Source of the DNA: a virus
Direction: 5' to 3' (one strand)
DNA length: 26,535 nt
IMG/VR virus record: IMGVR_UViG_3300042544_000713
Span: 1 to 26,535 of that record
Both the position numbers and the translations under genes were made by a program. Shown here piece by piece: positions 14,738 to 22,653 of the stretch. The notes beneath the pieces were generated by a model. It made no database searches and had not been told where the DNA came from. It worked only from the letters and a program-made list of their open reading frames with translations. Every line of letters begins with the position of its first letter. Positions within the stretch are counted from its first letter, which is position 1.

Positions 14738-16860
14738 TGGCACACGTATTTAACGAAGATATTTTTATAATTGATTGTTGGTTAGACACAAAAGAGAAAG
14801 AAGATACATTATTAAATTTAATTAATAGAGTTAAAGGTTTTAATGTACCAATCATTCTGTGTGGTCACTATCCTGTTAAACCCGAAATCCAAAAGATGGT
14901 TGACTATTTCATCTATGACGGGAACAATGACATTTTATTAGAGAAGGACTTCAGTAACTACGAGGTTCTTAGTGATAGATGGACAATAATGAATGACTAT
15001 AAAGTATTCAATAAAGTAGATTTTCATCATGATTACGCAATTTGGTTAACCATGAAGAATGCATTCAATCTTGCGAATCAATTAGGTAAAAAATATATTC
15101 ACTTCTTGGAGTACGATAACTTACCTGACGAAATACAATATCGTCAGGCATTTATGGAATATATTAGAGGTAACGATGCGGTGGTTTACGAATACATGGA
15201 GAATTCAACAAAAGAAGAAAGTCCATACAGTTCCACTTACATATTCTCAATCAGAACACATATTGCCTTGGAATTAATTAACAAGGTAAACAGTAAAGAA
15301 GAATATTTTAAGAATAGACCAAATGGTTGGCAGTTAGAAAAGGTATTCTTCCAAACACTAAAAAGTGTTACCAATAATATTTTTGTTAGTAAGTACATCC
15401 CTAACAATGAGGAACTTAATATATTCGCAGCATGGAACAGAAATGGTATAATCAGAAATGGTGCGAGATTTCAAACATATTTAGCACTTGATGAGGGAAA
15501 CAGACTTCACATTCATTTCATTTCAGGGTTCTCGGAGAAACCTGCGGACAAAGACTATCTTGTTGAGGTGAACTATAAAGGTAAAAACTTCTTCTACACA
15601 ATAAACAAAAATGCTTATCATTTAGAGGAGTTAGGACAATATGAAATTGGTCAGAAAGTTTCAGTTTATTACCAAGGTATTGAGGTGTTCACACAAGTCT
15701 TAACCGAAAACTCATCTGAGTTTAGAAGAAAGAATAAATTAGAACGAGCACACAAACAGTCAAATCGAAGATTTAATATTAATTTCATCGACGGCCCATT
15801 TATTGAAATCCTTGATGATGTAGATTTAACCTATAAGGTAGATTTTGTTAATAGTAAGAATAATAAAATCGAATATTCAACTGTAATGAAGTCCAACACA
15901 TGGGCAAAATGTTCTATAAAATATTATGTTGATTGGGTAATCAAAGTTAATGGTATCGATAACGACTACGAAGGTCATTACGTTTTAAACCCAAAAGGTA
16001 ATAGAATTTTAATTGGATTTGAAAGTAAATCTTTGGGTGATAATTTAGCCTTCATCCCATATGTTGAGGAATTTAGAAAAAAACACGATTGTGAAGTATT
16101 TTGTTCAACATTCCACAATGAATTATTTAAAAAGGAATATCCAAATATTCAATTTGTAACCCCTGGTGAAAGTGTGAACAATATTTTAGGATTATTTAGA
16201 TTGGGTGTTTTCTATGATGAAAATAGAAAAATAGATTACACCAAACATCCGACTAACCCTATTAAAGAACCATTACTTAAAATTGCGTCCGATATTTTGG
16301 GATTAAGTTATAAGGAGATTAAACCTAAGTTACCTAAATTAGGTAAGAAGAAAAAGAAAATGGTAACCATCGCAATCCATTCTACAGCACAAGCTAAGTA
16401 TTGGAATAACCCAACAGGTTGGCAAGACGTGGTTGATTATTTGAAAAGTAATGGGTACGAAGTTAGATTACTTTCAAGAGAAGAAGACGGGTACATGGGA
16501 AATAGTAATCCTAAAGGGGTTACACAACAACCACCAAGTAGTACCAAAGAACTAATTAAAACAATCCAAGAATCTGAATTCTTTATTGGAATCAGTAGTG
16601 GACTTAGTTGGTTGGCATGGGGAGCTGGTGTACCTGTTGTACTAATCTCAGGATTCACTGACGTTTATTTAGAACCATTCAAAGATATTCACAGAATAAT
16701 TAATAAGGATGTTTGTAATAGTTGTTGGCATACACATGAGTTCGACCCAGGTGATTGGAATTGGTGTCCGATAAATAAGAATACTGATAGGCAATTTGAG
16801 TGTTCAAAAACCATCTCATCGTCTTCTGTGATAGATACTTTAAAAAATTTGATTCTTTAA
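14737..16860 (+). CDS. Two-domain glycosyltransferase with TibC/Aah-like heptosyltransferase half
   Basis: A 707-aa protein. Residues 1 to ~230 look like a GT-A-type domain (I-I-L-C-G-H-Y-P-V, then Y-I-H-F-L-E-Y-D-N). A beta-rich spacer follows. Residues ~418-707 resemble the autotransporter O-heptosyltransferase family (TibC/Aah, GT9-like): N-P-K-G-N-R-I-L-I-G-F at the start, S-L-G-D-N-L-A-F, A-I-H-S-T-A-Q-A-K-Y-W-N and G-I-S-S-G-L-S-W-L-A-W. C660-x2-C663, C677 and C689 match the four-Cys iron finger known in TibC. TibC-type enzymes add heptose to Ser in repeated acceptors. The Ser-rich fibre gene starts 62 bases downstream. The actual sugar donor is unknown. Confidence 0.7.
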   Translation: MAHVFNEDIFIIDCWLDTKEKEDTLLNLINRVKGFNVPIILCGHYPVKPEIQKMVDYFIYDGNNDILLEKDFSNYEVLSDRWTIMNDYKVFNKVDFHHDYAIWLTMKNAFNLANQLGKKYIHFLEYDNLPDEIQYRQAFMEYIRGNDAVVYEYMENSTKEESPYSSTYIFSIRTHIALELINKVNSKEEYFKNRPNGWQLEKVFFQTLKSVTNNIFVSKYIPNNEELNIFAAWNRNGIIRNGARFQTYLALDEGNRLHIHFISGFSEKPADKDYLVEVNYKGKNFFYTINKNAYHLEELGQYEIGQKVSVYYQGIEVFTQVLTENSSEFRRKNKLERAHKQSNRRFNINFIDGPFIEILDDVDLTYKVDFVNSKNNKIEYSTVMKSNTWAKCSIKYYVDWVIKVNGIDNDYEGHYVLNPKGNRILIGFESKSLGDNLAFIPYVEEFRKKHDCEVFCSTFHNELFKKEYPNIQFVTPGESVNNILGLFRLGVFYDENRKIDYTKHPTNPIKEPLLKIASDILGLSYKEIKPKLPKLGKKKKKMVTIAIHSTAQAKYWNNPTGWQDVVDYLKSNGYEVRLLSREEDGYMGNSNPKGVTQQPPSSTKELIKTIQESEFFIGISSGLSWLAWGAGVPVVLISGFTDVYLEPFKDIHRIINKDVCNSCWHTHEFDPGDWNWCPINKNTDRQFECSKTISSSSVIDTLKNLIL

Positions 16861-16905
16861 TAGCGTTTTATGTAAAAAAGGTATATGCGAAGTATTTATT
16901 AGATG

Positions 16906-16911
16906 TATAAT
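16906..16911 (+). promoter_or_regulatory. -10/late-promoter-like TATAAT before the fibre gene
   Basis: TATAAT at 16906-16911 (TATAATAC in full) lies 11 bases before the fibre ATG in a 62-base gap. It resembles a sigma70 -10 box and also the T4 late box TATAAATA. No good -35 is seen 17 bases upstream, which would suit a late-type promoter. The assignment is weak because the region is AT-rich. Confidence 0.3.
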
Positions 16912-16922
16912 ACCAAAATTAC

Positions 16923-19109
16923 ATGAAAATATTTGACGCACTCGTAACAGGTTCACTCGGAGTATCAGGTTCAGCCCACGTTCGTGGTGACTTAACTGTT
17001 CTAGGAACGATAAATGCAACTATTAGTGGTACAACATCGAACGCAATTTCTGCGTCGTATTCACTTTCTTCTTCATATGCTGAAGATGCGGATACACTTG
17101 ATGGGTATAACTCTTCAGACTTCGCAATTTTATCACAATCTAACACATTTACAACCGGACAAACCGTAAGCGGTTCTGTTTTGATTCACGGTGACCTTTA
17201 TATAAACGGTACACAATATACTGCCGCAACTTCAGGAACAAGTGGAACATCAGGTTCTTCTGGTTCTAATGGTTCTTCAGGAACAAGTGGAACATCAGGT
17301 TCTTCTGGTTCTGACGGGTCATCGGGAACTTCAGGTTCAAGTGGTTCATCAGGAACTTCAGGTAGTGCTGGAACTTCAGGTTCAAGCGGTTCTTCAGGAA
17401 CGGCTGGTTCATCTGGTAGTTCAGGTTCTTCTGGTTCTAATGGTTCTTCAGGAACTGCCGGTACTTCAGGAACATCAGGTTCTGCCGGTACTTCAGGTAC
17501 TTCAGGTAGTTCAGGTTCATCAGGAAGTTCGGGAACATCAGGAAGTGATGGTTCTTCTGGTACTTCAGGAACGGCAGGTACTTCAGGTTCTTCAGGAAGT
17601 TCGGGATCAAGTGGAACAAGTGGTTCATCTGGTAGTTCAGGTTCTTCAGGGACTGCTGGTACCTCAGGTTCTAACGGATCTTCGGGAACTGCTGGTTCAT
17701 CAGGTAGTTCAGGTTCATCAGGGACAAGTGGGTCTAGTGGAACGTCAGGTTCGTCTGGTTCCTCAGGTTCAAGTGGTACATCAGGAACTTCTGGCTCTTC
17801 AGGAACAAGTGGTTCATCAGGTAGCTCAGGTTCTTCAGGAACTGCTGGTACATCAGGAACTTCAGGAAGTAGTGGTAGTTCAGGTTCATCAGGAACGGTA
17901 ACTTTAGTAGGTACAACAGATAATGGTATTATAACTCTAAATGGTACTTCACCAAATGCTACTGTTGAATCAAATTTAACTTTTGATGGATCAACACTTA
18001 CGGTTACGGGTGATATATTAATAACCAATAACTTATTGGTTCAAGGTACAACAACAAGTTTACAAGTTAACAACTTATTAATTGAAGATAAATTAATAAC
18101 ATTAGCAAGTGGTTCAGCAACAGCGGCTGCGGCTAATGGTGCTGGTATTGAGGTTGTGGGACCAGGTACGGCGGCAACTATCACATATGCTAATACTGAT
18201 GATAGTTGGAATTCAAACAAACAATTTAATGTTCCATCTTTAAAAATTAACGGAACACTATATTCAGCAGCAACTTCAGGTTCAAGCGGAACAAGTGGTT
18301 CATCAGGTAGTTCGGGAACATCAGGTTCTTCTGGTTCTTCAGGTTCTAGTGGAACTTCAGGTTCTTCAGGAACAAGTGGTTCATCTGGTAGTTCAGGTTC
18401 TAGTGGAACATCAGGTTCATCAGGTAGTTCAGGAACAAGTGGGTCTAGTGGTTCATCTGGTTCATCAGGAACAAGTGGTAGCTCGGGATCTAACGGTTCT
18501 TCAGGTACTTCAGGAAGCTCAGGTTCATCAGGAAGTTCGGGAACATCAGGTTCATCAGGTTCATCAGGAAGTTCGGGAACATCAGGTTCATCAGGTTCTT
18601 CAGGAAGTAGTGGTAGTTCAGGTTCATCAGGTACAACAACTATAACAAACGCATCCACTGACCGTATCATGACAAGTGAAGGTGGAGTTACTTTAAATGG
18701 TGAAGCGAATTTAACATTTAACGGAACAACTTTATATGTAAATGGAGCGTTGGGTGTAGGTACATCAACACCTACTACAACAGGTTTAATAAGAGCAACA
18801 AATGACGTTATTGCTTATTTCGGTTCAGATAGTAGATTAAAAGAGAACGTAACACCAATATCTAATCCACTTGAGAAGATTCAACAAATCGGTGGTTATG
18901 AATATGATTGGATTCCAATGGAAGGTATTCACGAAAATGAAGGACATGACATCGGGGTAATCGCTCAGGAAATTGAATCAATATTACCTGAAATCGTAAC
19001 AACAAGAGAGAATGGTTATAAAGCCGTTAAATACGATAGAATAGTTGCTTTATTAATTGAATGTGTAAAGGAACAACAAAAACAAATTGATGAATTAAAA
19101 AACAAATAA
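16923..19109 (+). CDS. Collagen-like tail fibre with S74 autochaperone
   Basis: A 728-aa structural protein. Residues 1-104 are a beta-rich head (V-R-G-D-L-T-V-L-G-T-I, L-D-G-Y-N-S-S-D-F). Residues 105-324 are 73 uninterrupted Gly-X-Y triplets plus a final Gly. Residues 325-452 are a beta-rich linker. Residues 453-570 are another 39 triplets plus Gly. The tail ends with an S74 intramolecular chaperone from about residue 635: S635-D-S-R-L-K640 matches the conserved self-cleavage Ser and Lys, followed by D-I-G-V-I-A-Q-E-I and a terminal coiled coil. Cleavage before S635 would remove about 94 residues after trimer folding (family knowledge). X is only Ser or Thr; Y is Ser, Ala, Asn or Asp; there is no Pro. 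The glycosyltransferases upstream could decorate it. Confidence 0.9.
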   Translation: MKIFDALVTGSLGVSGSAHVRGDLTVLGTINATISGTTSNAISASYSLSSSYAEDADTLDGYNSSDFAILSQSNTFTTGQTVSGSVLIHGDLYINGTQYTAATSGTSGTSGSSGSNGSSGTSGTSGSSGSDGSSGTSGSSGSSGTSGSAGTSGSSGSSGTAGSSGSSGSSGSNGSSGTAGTSGTSGSAGTSGTSGSSGSSGSSGTSGSDGSSGTSGTAGTSGSSGSSGSSGTSGSSGSSGSSGTAGTSGSNGSSGTAGSSGSSGSSGTSGSSGTSGSSGSSGSSGTSGTSGSSGTSGSSGSSGSSGTAGTSGTSGSSGSSGSSGTVTLVGTTDNGIITLNGTSPNATVESNLTFDGSTLTVTGDILITNNLLVQGTTTSLQVNNLLIEDKLITLASGSATAAAANGAGIEVVGPGTAATITYANTDDSWNSNKQFNVPSLKINGTLYSAATSGSSGTSGSSGSSGTSGSSGSSGSSGTSGSSGTSGSSGSSGSSGTSGSSGSSGTSGSSGSSGSSGTSGSSGSNGSSGTSGSSGSSGSSGTSGSSGSSGSSGTSGSSGSSGSSGSSGSSGTTTITNASTDRIMTSEGGVTLNGEANLTFNGTTLYVNGALGVGTSTPTTTGLIRATNDVIAYFGSDSRLKENVTPISNPLEKIQQIGGYEYDWIPMEGIHENEGHDIGVIAQEIESILPEIVTTRENGYKAVKYDRIVALLIECVKEQQKQIDELKNK
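17235..17894 (+). repeat. First collagen-like Gly-X-Y repeat block (73 triplets)
   Basis: A 9-base periodic run encoding 73 Gly-(Ser/Thr)-(Ser/Ala/Asn/Asp) triplets plus Gly. Gly codons (GGT, GGA, GGG) and Ser codons (TCA, TCT, TCG, AGT, AGC) are mixed, so the DNA copies are imperfect while the protein pattern is exact. Thr occurs only in the X position. Ala, Asn and Asp occur only in Y. Confidence 0.9.
18279..18632 (+). repeat. Second collagen-like Gly-X-Y repeat block (39 triplets)
   Basis: A second run of 39 triplets plus Gly, nearly all GSS and GTS with one GSN and no Ala or Asp. It is more uniform than the first block, which suggests more recent expansion or a different constraint. It is flanked by sequences that resemble the flanks of the first block. 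Confidence 0.9.
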
Positions 19110-19115
19110 TAAAAG

Positions 19116-19143
19116 AAAGGGACTCTAATTGAGTCCCTTTTTT
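19116..19143. terminator. Bidirectional rho-independent terminator between converging arms
   Basis: A 10-bp perfect stem (AAAGGGACTC at 19116-19125, GAGTCCCTTT at 19131-19140) with a 5-base loop is followed by a T-run (19138-19143) on the plus strand. The A-rich left flank gives a T-rich tail on the minus strand. It ends the fibre transcript and the minus-strand operon. The stop codon of the minus gene (19125-19127) lies in the stem/loop, so that gene's last codons are part of the terminator. Confidence 0.9.
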
Positions 19144-20231
19144 ATTTCAATTAACATGTTACCAGTTTGATACTTACCAGGTTCATAATGAGGAATAGAA
19201 AGTCTAAGCTTCTGAAGATTTATTATATCTTCTTCTGTAAAAGGATTTACTTCGCTTATCATTACATCTACAGTATCTGTCAAGGTAAATTTAGACCTTA
19301 AATCATAACGAGTATTCACTTGTTCCTTTTCGATATAATCATCTGGCATCGATAACGTTTTAATTTTATCAAAGAATGGTTCGAGTTCGTATAGTTTGTT
19401 AATATGTCTTGTTGTTAAACCCATAGTAAAAGTATTAAACTTAAACTCCTCATCTTCCCAATATCTAAGTTCATTGAAGGCATAAATTGGAATACCCCAC
19501 TTTCTAACAAAATTTCTATTTGAATTAAGTTCAATTATCATTCGGTTATTTTTCATGTCATCACTAAATCTCGATGTCTGCGAAACAAAATGATAAGTAA
19601 TTGCCGAATCACAAGTTTTTAATTGATACCCTTTTAGTTTCGCACGGATAATAAAATCATCGTCCTCACAAAAACATGGGAAGAAACTATAACCATCGAA
19701 GTACCCAACATCCTCAAACATTTTCTTATACCCACTCATAAAGAATACCGCACCTGGATGTAATGTGTTACCATTTTTTGATTTTTGTACATAAGTGTTG
19801 AAATTGTAATAATCAAAGTTGTGAAACCCTTCACCTAAATCTAATATAACCTTACCAGGTCTTTTGTGACCGGCAAAGATTGGTGGTTCGATTGTTGTGT
19901 AAGATAACAATAGATTAGGTTCTAATAGTCTTTCTATCGATTCTAAGAACCCTTCACCAATAACCATGTCATTGTGTATCAGAACTAATTTTTCTGTGTC
20001 TACAATCTTAATACCCGCGTTGTAGGTATCGGAGAAAGTTAACCTATCGTCATCATGAATATAAGAAAGGTATTCATCGTCCAACGACTCTAACCATTCT
20101 TTAGTACCGTCATATGAACCCCCACTACTTATAACAAATGGTGCTGTTGGATATAACTCCCTAACTCTTTTATAACAATTCTTAGTTAAGTCTAATTTAT
20201 TATAGACCGCTAATACAAAACTAATATCCAT
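19125..20231 (-). CDS. GT2-family glycosyltransferase
   Basis: A 368-aa protein starting M-D-I-S-F-V-L-A-V-Y-N-K, the usual first strand of GT2 enzymes. It continues with a G-G-S-Y-D-G-T donor-site segment, I-H-N-D in the DxD position and, further on, F-C-E-D-D-D-F, corresponding to the catalytic-base ED region. GT2 enzymes are inverting transferases using nucleotide-diphospho sugars. The C-terminal ~110 residues are outside the core and unassigned. No membrane segment is seen. It is the last gene of the minus-strand operon; its start overlaps the previous gene's end by 11 bases and its stop lies in the terminator. Confidence 0.85.
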   Translation of the reverse strand: MDISFVLAVYNKLDLTKNCYKRVRELYPTAPFVISSGGSYDGTKEWLESLDDEYLSYIHDDDRLTFSDTYNAGIKIVDTEKLVLIHNDMVIGEGFLESIERLLEPNLLLSYTTIEPPIFAGHKRPGKVILDLGEGFHNFDYYNFNTYVQKSKNGNTLHPGAVFFMSGYKKMFEDVGYFDGYSFFPCFCEDDDFIIRAKLKGYQLKTCDSAITYHFVSQTSRFSDDMKNNRMIIELNSNRNFVRKWGIPIYAFNELRYWEDEEFKFNTFTMGLTTRHINKLYELEPFFDKIKTLSMPDDYIEKEQVNTRYDLRSKFTLTDTVDVMISEVNPFTEEDIINLQKLRLSIPHYEPGKYQTGNMLIEIKKGLN

Positions 20232-21462
20232 CTTTTCTTATAATTTCAAATTTAGGACATGGTACAATAAATTTACCACCTCCGTTTAAATATTCTTTCT
20301 CTCTTTCAGTAAACTCAGAAATAAAGTGCCAAGGAAGTACTAACATATAATCTGGTTTCATTTTCCTTACATCATCTTCAGATAAAATTGGTATGTTGGT
20401 TCCAATAGTTTTATGCCCAAACTTATACGGACTACGTTCGGCAATAGCATCAATCAAAGTATTATCTAAACCAAAGTATTGTAGTAACGTATTCCCTTTG
20501 GTTGACGCACCATAACCACATATTGTTTTACCTTTTGATTTTTCTTCCTTAATAAAATCAACCGTTTGTTTTTTTAGGTCTTCAATACCTTGATAAAAAT
20601 CCAACCATGTTTTTGTTGAATCTAAATTTTGAGTTTGTTCCCATTGACGGATAGATTCAATTCTAACATCACACACATCTCTGTAAGGTCTTGTTGCGAA
20701 TTTAGTGATGTCAGAATCTTCTTTCTTAATGTAGACTCTGAAACTTCCACCATTAACATCGTTAAGTTGACAATCAACAATCTTTAAACCAGCCTCAATC
20801 ATTAACCTCTCTAAAGAATTTAATGACCAATAGTATACGTGTTCATGACATATGTTATCGAACGCCAATTGTTTAATCATTAAGGGAGTGTAACTCATCT
20901 GAATAACAAATAATCCGTCATCATCTAACACCTCTTTAACATCATTTAAAAAATCAATCGGCTCATCTAAATCATAGAACATGGCGATACATGTTATTAC
21001 CTTAGCTTTCTTTGATTTAAATTTAGAACGATTAAAACTTTCTAATGTAAAATAATCTTGAATAATGTCATCAGCAACTAATCTTGATTCAACGGCAAAA
21101 GAATCTTCAGCGGGGTCGATACCTAATTTATTAATGTGTTGACCAACATAACTTAATAGTGTTCCGTCGTTACAAGCAATGTCCAACCACAAATCATCTT
21201 TCTCTAATCTCTGAACCTTCTTAATGTTCTCTACAATGTCAAATAATTCTTTCTTCATTGTGGAATTCACACCACTACGATACCAGTACTTTCCAAACAT
21301 TGAATGTATAGGTGTACACTTTTCTAATCTAGCAGCACCATACCTCTCATCAATTATTAAGGTTAAATCATGTTTACCAGCTCTTGCCTCTTCATCTTGT
21401 TTGATAAAATCGGAAACATATAATTCACCTAAACTAAATAATTTTTTCATATTAAATGTCAT
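20221..21462 (-). CDS. Sugar C-methyltransferase, NovU/TylC3-like
   Basis: A 413-aa protein with the three-part layout of deoxysugar C-methyltransferases. The N-terminal ~70 residues correspond to the zinc-binding part, the centre holds SAM motif I (L-W-L-D-I-A-C-N-D-G-T-L-L) with H-E-H-V-Y-Y-W-S further on, and the C-terminal domain carries I-C-G-Y-G-A-S-T-K-G-N-T. The H-E-H-x-Y-Y motif marks the active site in this family. Only one Cys (in L-E-K-C) is visible in the N-terminal part, where several normally bind zinc, so that domain seems degenerate. The expected product is a branched, C-methylated nucleotide sugar. It overlaps both neighbours by 11 bases. An internal Met (residue 5) is an alternative start. 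Confidence 0.8.
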   Translation of the reverse strand: MTFNMKKLFSLGELYVSDFIKQDEEARAGKHDLTLIIDERYGAARLEKCTPIHSMFGKYWYRSGVNSTMKKELFDIVENIKKVQRLEKDDLWLDIACNDGTLLSYVGQHINKLGIDPAEDSFAVESRLVADDIIQDYFTLESFNRSKFKSKKAKVITCIAMFYDLDEPIDFLNDVKEVLDDDGLFVIQMSYTPLMIKQLAFDNICHEHVYYWSLNSLERLMIEAGLKIVDCQLNDVNGGSFRVYIKKEDSDITKFATRPYRDVCDVRIESIRQWEQTQNLDSTKTWLDFYQGIEDLKKQTVDFIKEEKSKGKTICGYGASTKGNTLLQYFGLDNTLIDAIAERSPYKFGHKTIGTNIPILSEDDVRKMKPDYMLVLPWHFISEFTEREKEYLNGGGKFIVPCPKFEIIRKDGY

Positions 21463-22186
21463 CTCGGATGAAACCTTTATTTTGTCCCCACTCCATAAAT
21501 TTTTGTTGGACAGTTTCGTTTCTAATATCCTCAGTTTTTAAATCTCTTACGTTAGGTCTTATTAATTTTAAATCAAAGTCAGGTAATTGAACAACGTAGT
21601 AATCTAATTTCATTACCGATTTGGCAAACTCAGTATGTATGTTACCCACCATAATCGTTGGTAATGAATCAATAACATTATAAAGAGTTTTGAAATGACC
21701 CATAAAGAAATAATCCATTAAGAAATATTGTTCTAATGATGGTTTACCTGTCACATATATTGGCGTCAATCCAAAAATGACATCTTCCCTGATAAATCTT
21801 GAATAATAATCGGGTGTATAATTGTAGAAAGAATAATTATCAGGTCTTGTCATGATTAACATATCATATTCAACACCACTCTCCTTAATCATGTCCAATG
21901 AACTCTTTAAAAGAAACAAATGTTTGTTGTTATGATATTCTTTATCACCTGAAAAGTCATAATCATTTACATCATATATCTTAATCTTAGCGTTTGGTAT
22001 GTGTTTTAAAATCATATCCTCTGTAACATCCTCGTCAATATGAATATCCAAAACCGTACTCGATTGAACTGATTTTTTCCAAGTTGAAAAATACACATCA
22101 CAATCTAAATCATTTAAAAATCTCCAAGACTTGACAGCAATGTCAAATTCTCTATACATACCCGAAACAAGTACTGCTGTTTTCAT
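21452..22186 (-). CDS. Glycosyltransferase-like protein, unassigned family
   Basis: A 244-aa protein. It starts with a hydrophobic strand (M-K-T-A-V-L-V-S-G-M-Y-R) and has M-L-I-M-T-R-P-D near the middle, a layout found in WavE-like and other polysaccharide-synthesis proteins where the R-P-D strand end takes the place of DxD. Y-F-F-M-G follows. I cannot name the family with confidence. It starts after a 35-base gap bearing a promoter-like box and overlaps the C-methyltransferase gene by 11 bases, so it probably belongs to the glycan pathway. Confidence 0.5.
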   Translation of the reverse strand: MKTAVLVSGMYREFDIAVKSWRFLNDLDCDVYFSTWKKSVQSSTVLDIHIDEDVTEDMILKHIPNAKIKIYDVNDYDFSGDKEYHNNKHLFLLKSSLDMIKESGVEYDMLIMTRPDNYSFYNYTPDYYSRFIREDVIFGLTPIYVTGKPSLEQYFLMDYFFMGHFKTLYNVIDSLPTIMVGNIHTEFAKSVMKLDYYVVQLPDFDLKLIRPNVRDLKTEDIRNETVQQKFMEWGQNKGFIRDDI

Positions 22187-22191
22187 ACGTT

Positions 22192-22205
22192 TAATATAAC
22201 AAAAA
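22192..22205 (-). promoter_or_regulatory. TTTTTGTTATATTA box before the gene starting at 22186
   Basis: Reading the minus strand, TTTTTGTTATATTA ends 5 bases before the ATG at 22186. The same 14-mer lies at 1240-1253 on the plus strand, 6 bases before ATG 1260. The TATATT inside serves as the -10 box there. Here the -35 position is a poor match (TTCAAA at 17-base spacing). The repeat in two gaps on opposite strands argues for a shared promoter element. Confidence 0.45.
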
Positions 22206-22221
22206 ATAAATGAATTTTGAA

Positions 22222-22653
22222 TTAACTTTTGAGTTTCTCTTTAATTAAAGATGTGGATATACTATCGGTATACGGGATATAGATTAATACATATCCATTA
22301 TCATCTAACCATTGTTGAGTGAAGTTCATTTGTTTATAATAATCCTTCTTCGCCCAATCACTACCTATTACAATAAACTTAGGGTTAACATCGAGAATTG
22401 TGGGTTTAGAATCCTCACCTTCAGTATTAGGAATGACTCTATCAACATATCTACACGATAGGAGAACTTCTTTTCTTTCCTCATAACTAATAATTGGATA
22501 CTCACCCTTATATCTGTAGATAAATTCATCAGTATTCAACGATACCGTTACATGATCACCAATTTCTTTACACTGACGAAGAAAATTTACATGACCTTTA
22601 TGAAATAAATCAAACGTTCCCCCCGTGTACACTTTACGATTACTCATATCCAT
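22222..22653 (-). CDS. Cytidylyltransferase, TagD/glycerol-3-phosphate type
   Basis: A 143-aa nucleotidylyltransferase with G-G-T-F-D-L-F-H-K-G-H (11-21, HxGH), N-T-D-E-F, R-Y-K-G-E-Y-P, V-I-G-S-D-W and a final I-S-T-S-L-I-K. Order and spacing match TagD-type enzymes, which make CDP-glycerol or similar CDP-activated alcohols or bases. A heptose-phosphate adenylyltransferase (HldE C-terminal type) has the same fold and is an alternative, of interest given the heptosyltransferase-like gene at 14737. The V-I-G-S-D-W block favours cytidylyltransferase. It overlaps the PNP gene by 10 bases. M1 and M3 are both possible starts. Confidence 0.8.
   Translation of the reverse strand: MDMSNRKVYTGGTFDLFHKGHVNFLRQCKEIGDHVTVSLNTDEFIYRYKGEYPIISYEERKEVLLSCRYVDRVIPNTEGEDSKPTILDVNPKFIVIGSDWAKKDYYKQMNFTQQWLDDNGYVLIYIPYTDSISTSLIKEKLKS

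Noticed and set aside
17242-17901. Plus-strand out-of-frame repeat ORF rich in Gln, Val and Leu
   Set aside because: A shadow of the 9-base repeat in another frame; the S74 fibre frame explains the sequence. The one at 18295-18645 is the same case.
17198-18028. Long minus-strand ORF encoding a Pro/Glu/Val-rich repeat opposite the fibre
   Set aside because: It is the complement of the Gly-X-Y repeat: Gly/Ser codons read backwards give Pro, Glu and Val. No start context or independent support; the same applies to 18041-18670.
17235-18632. CRISPR-like or satellite repeat
   Set aside because: Period is 9 bases with varied codons and no spacers; the conserved unit is the Gly-X-Y protein pattern.
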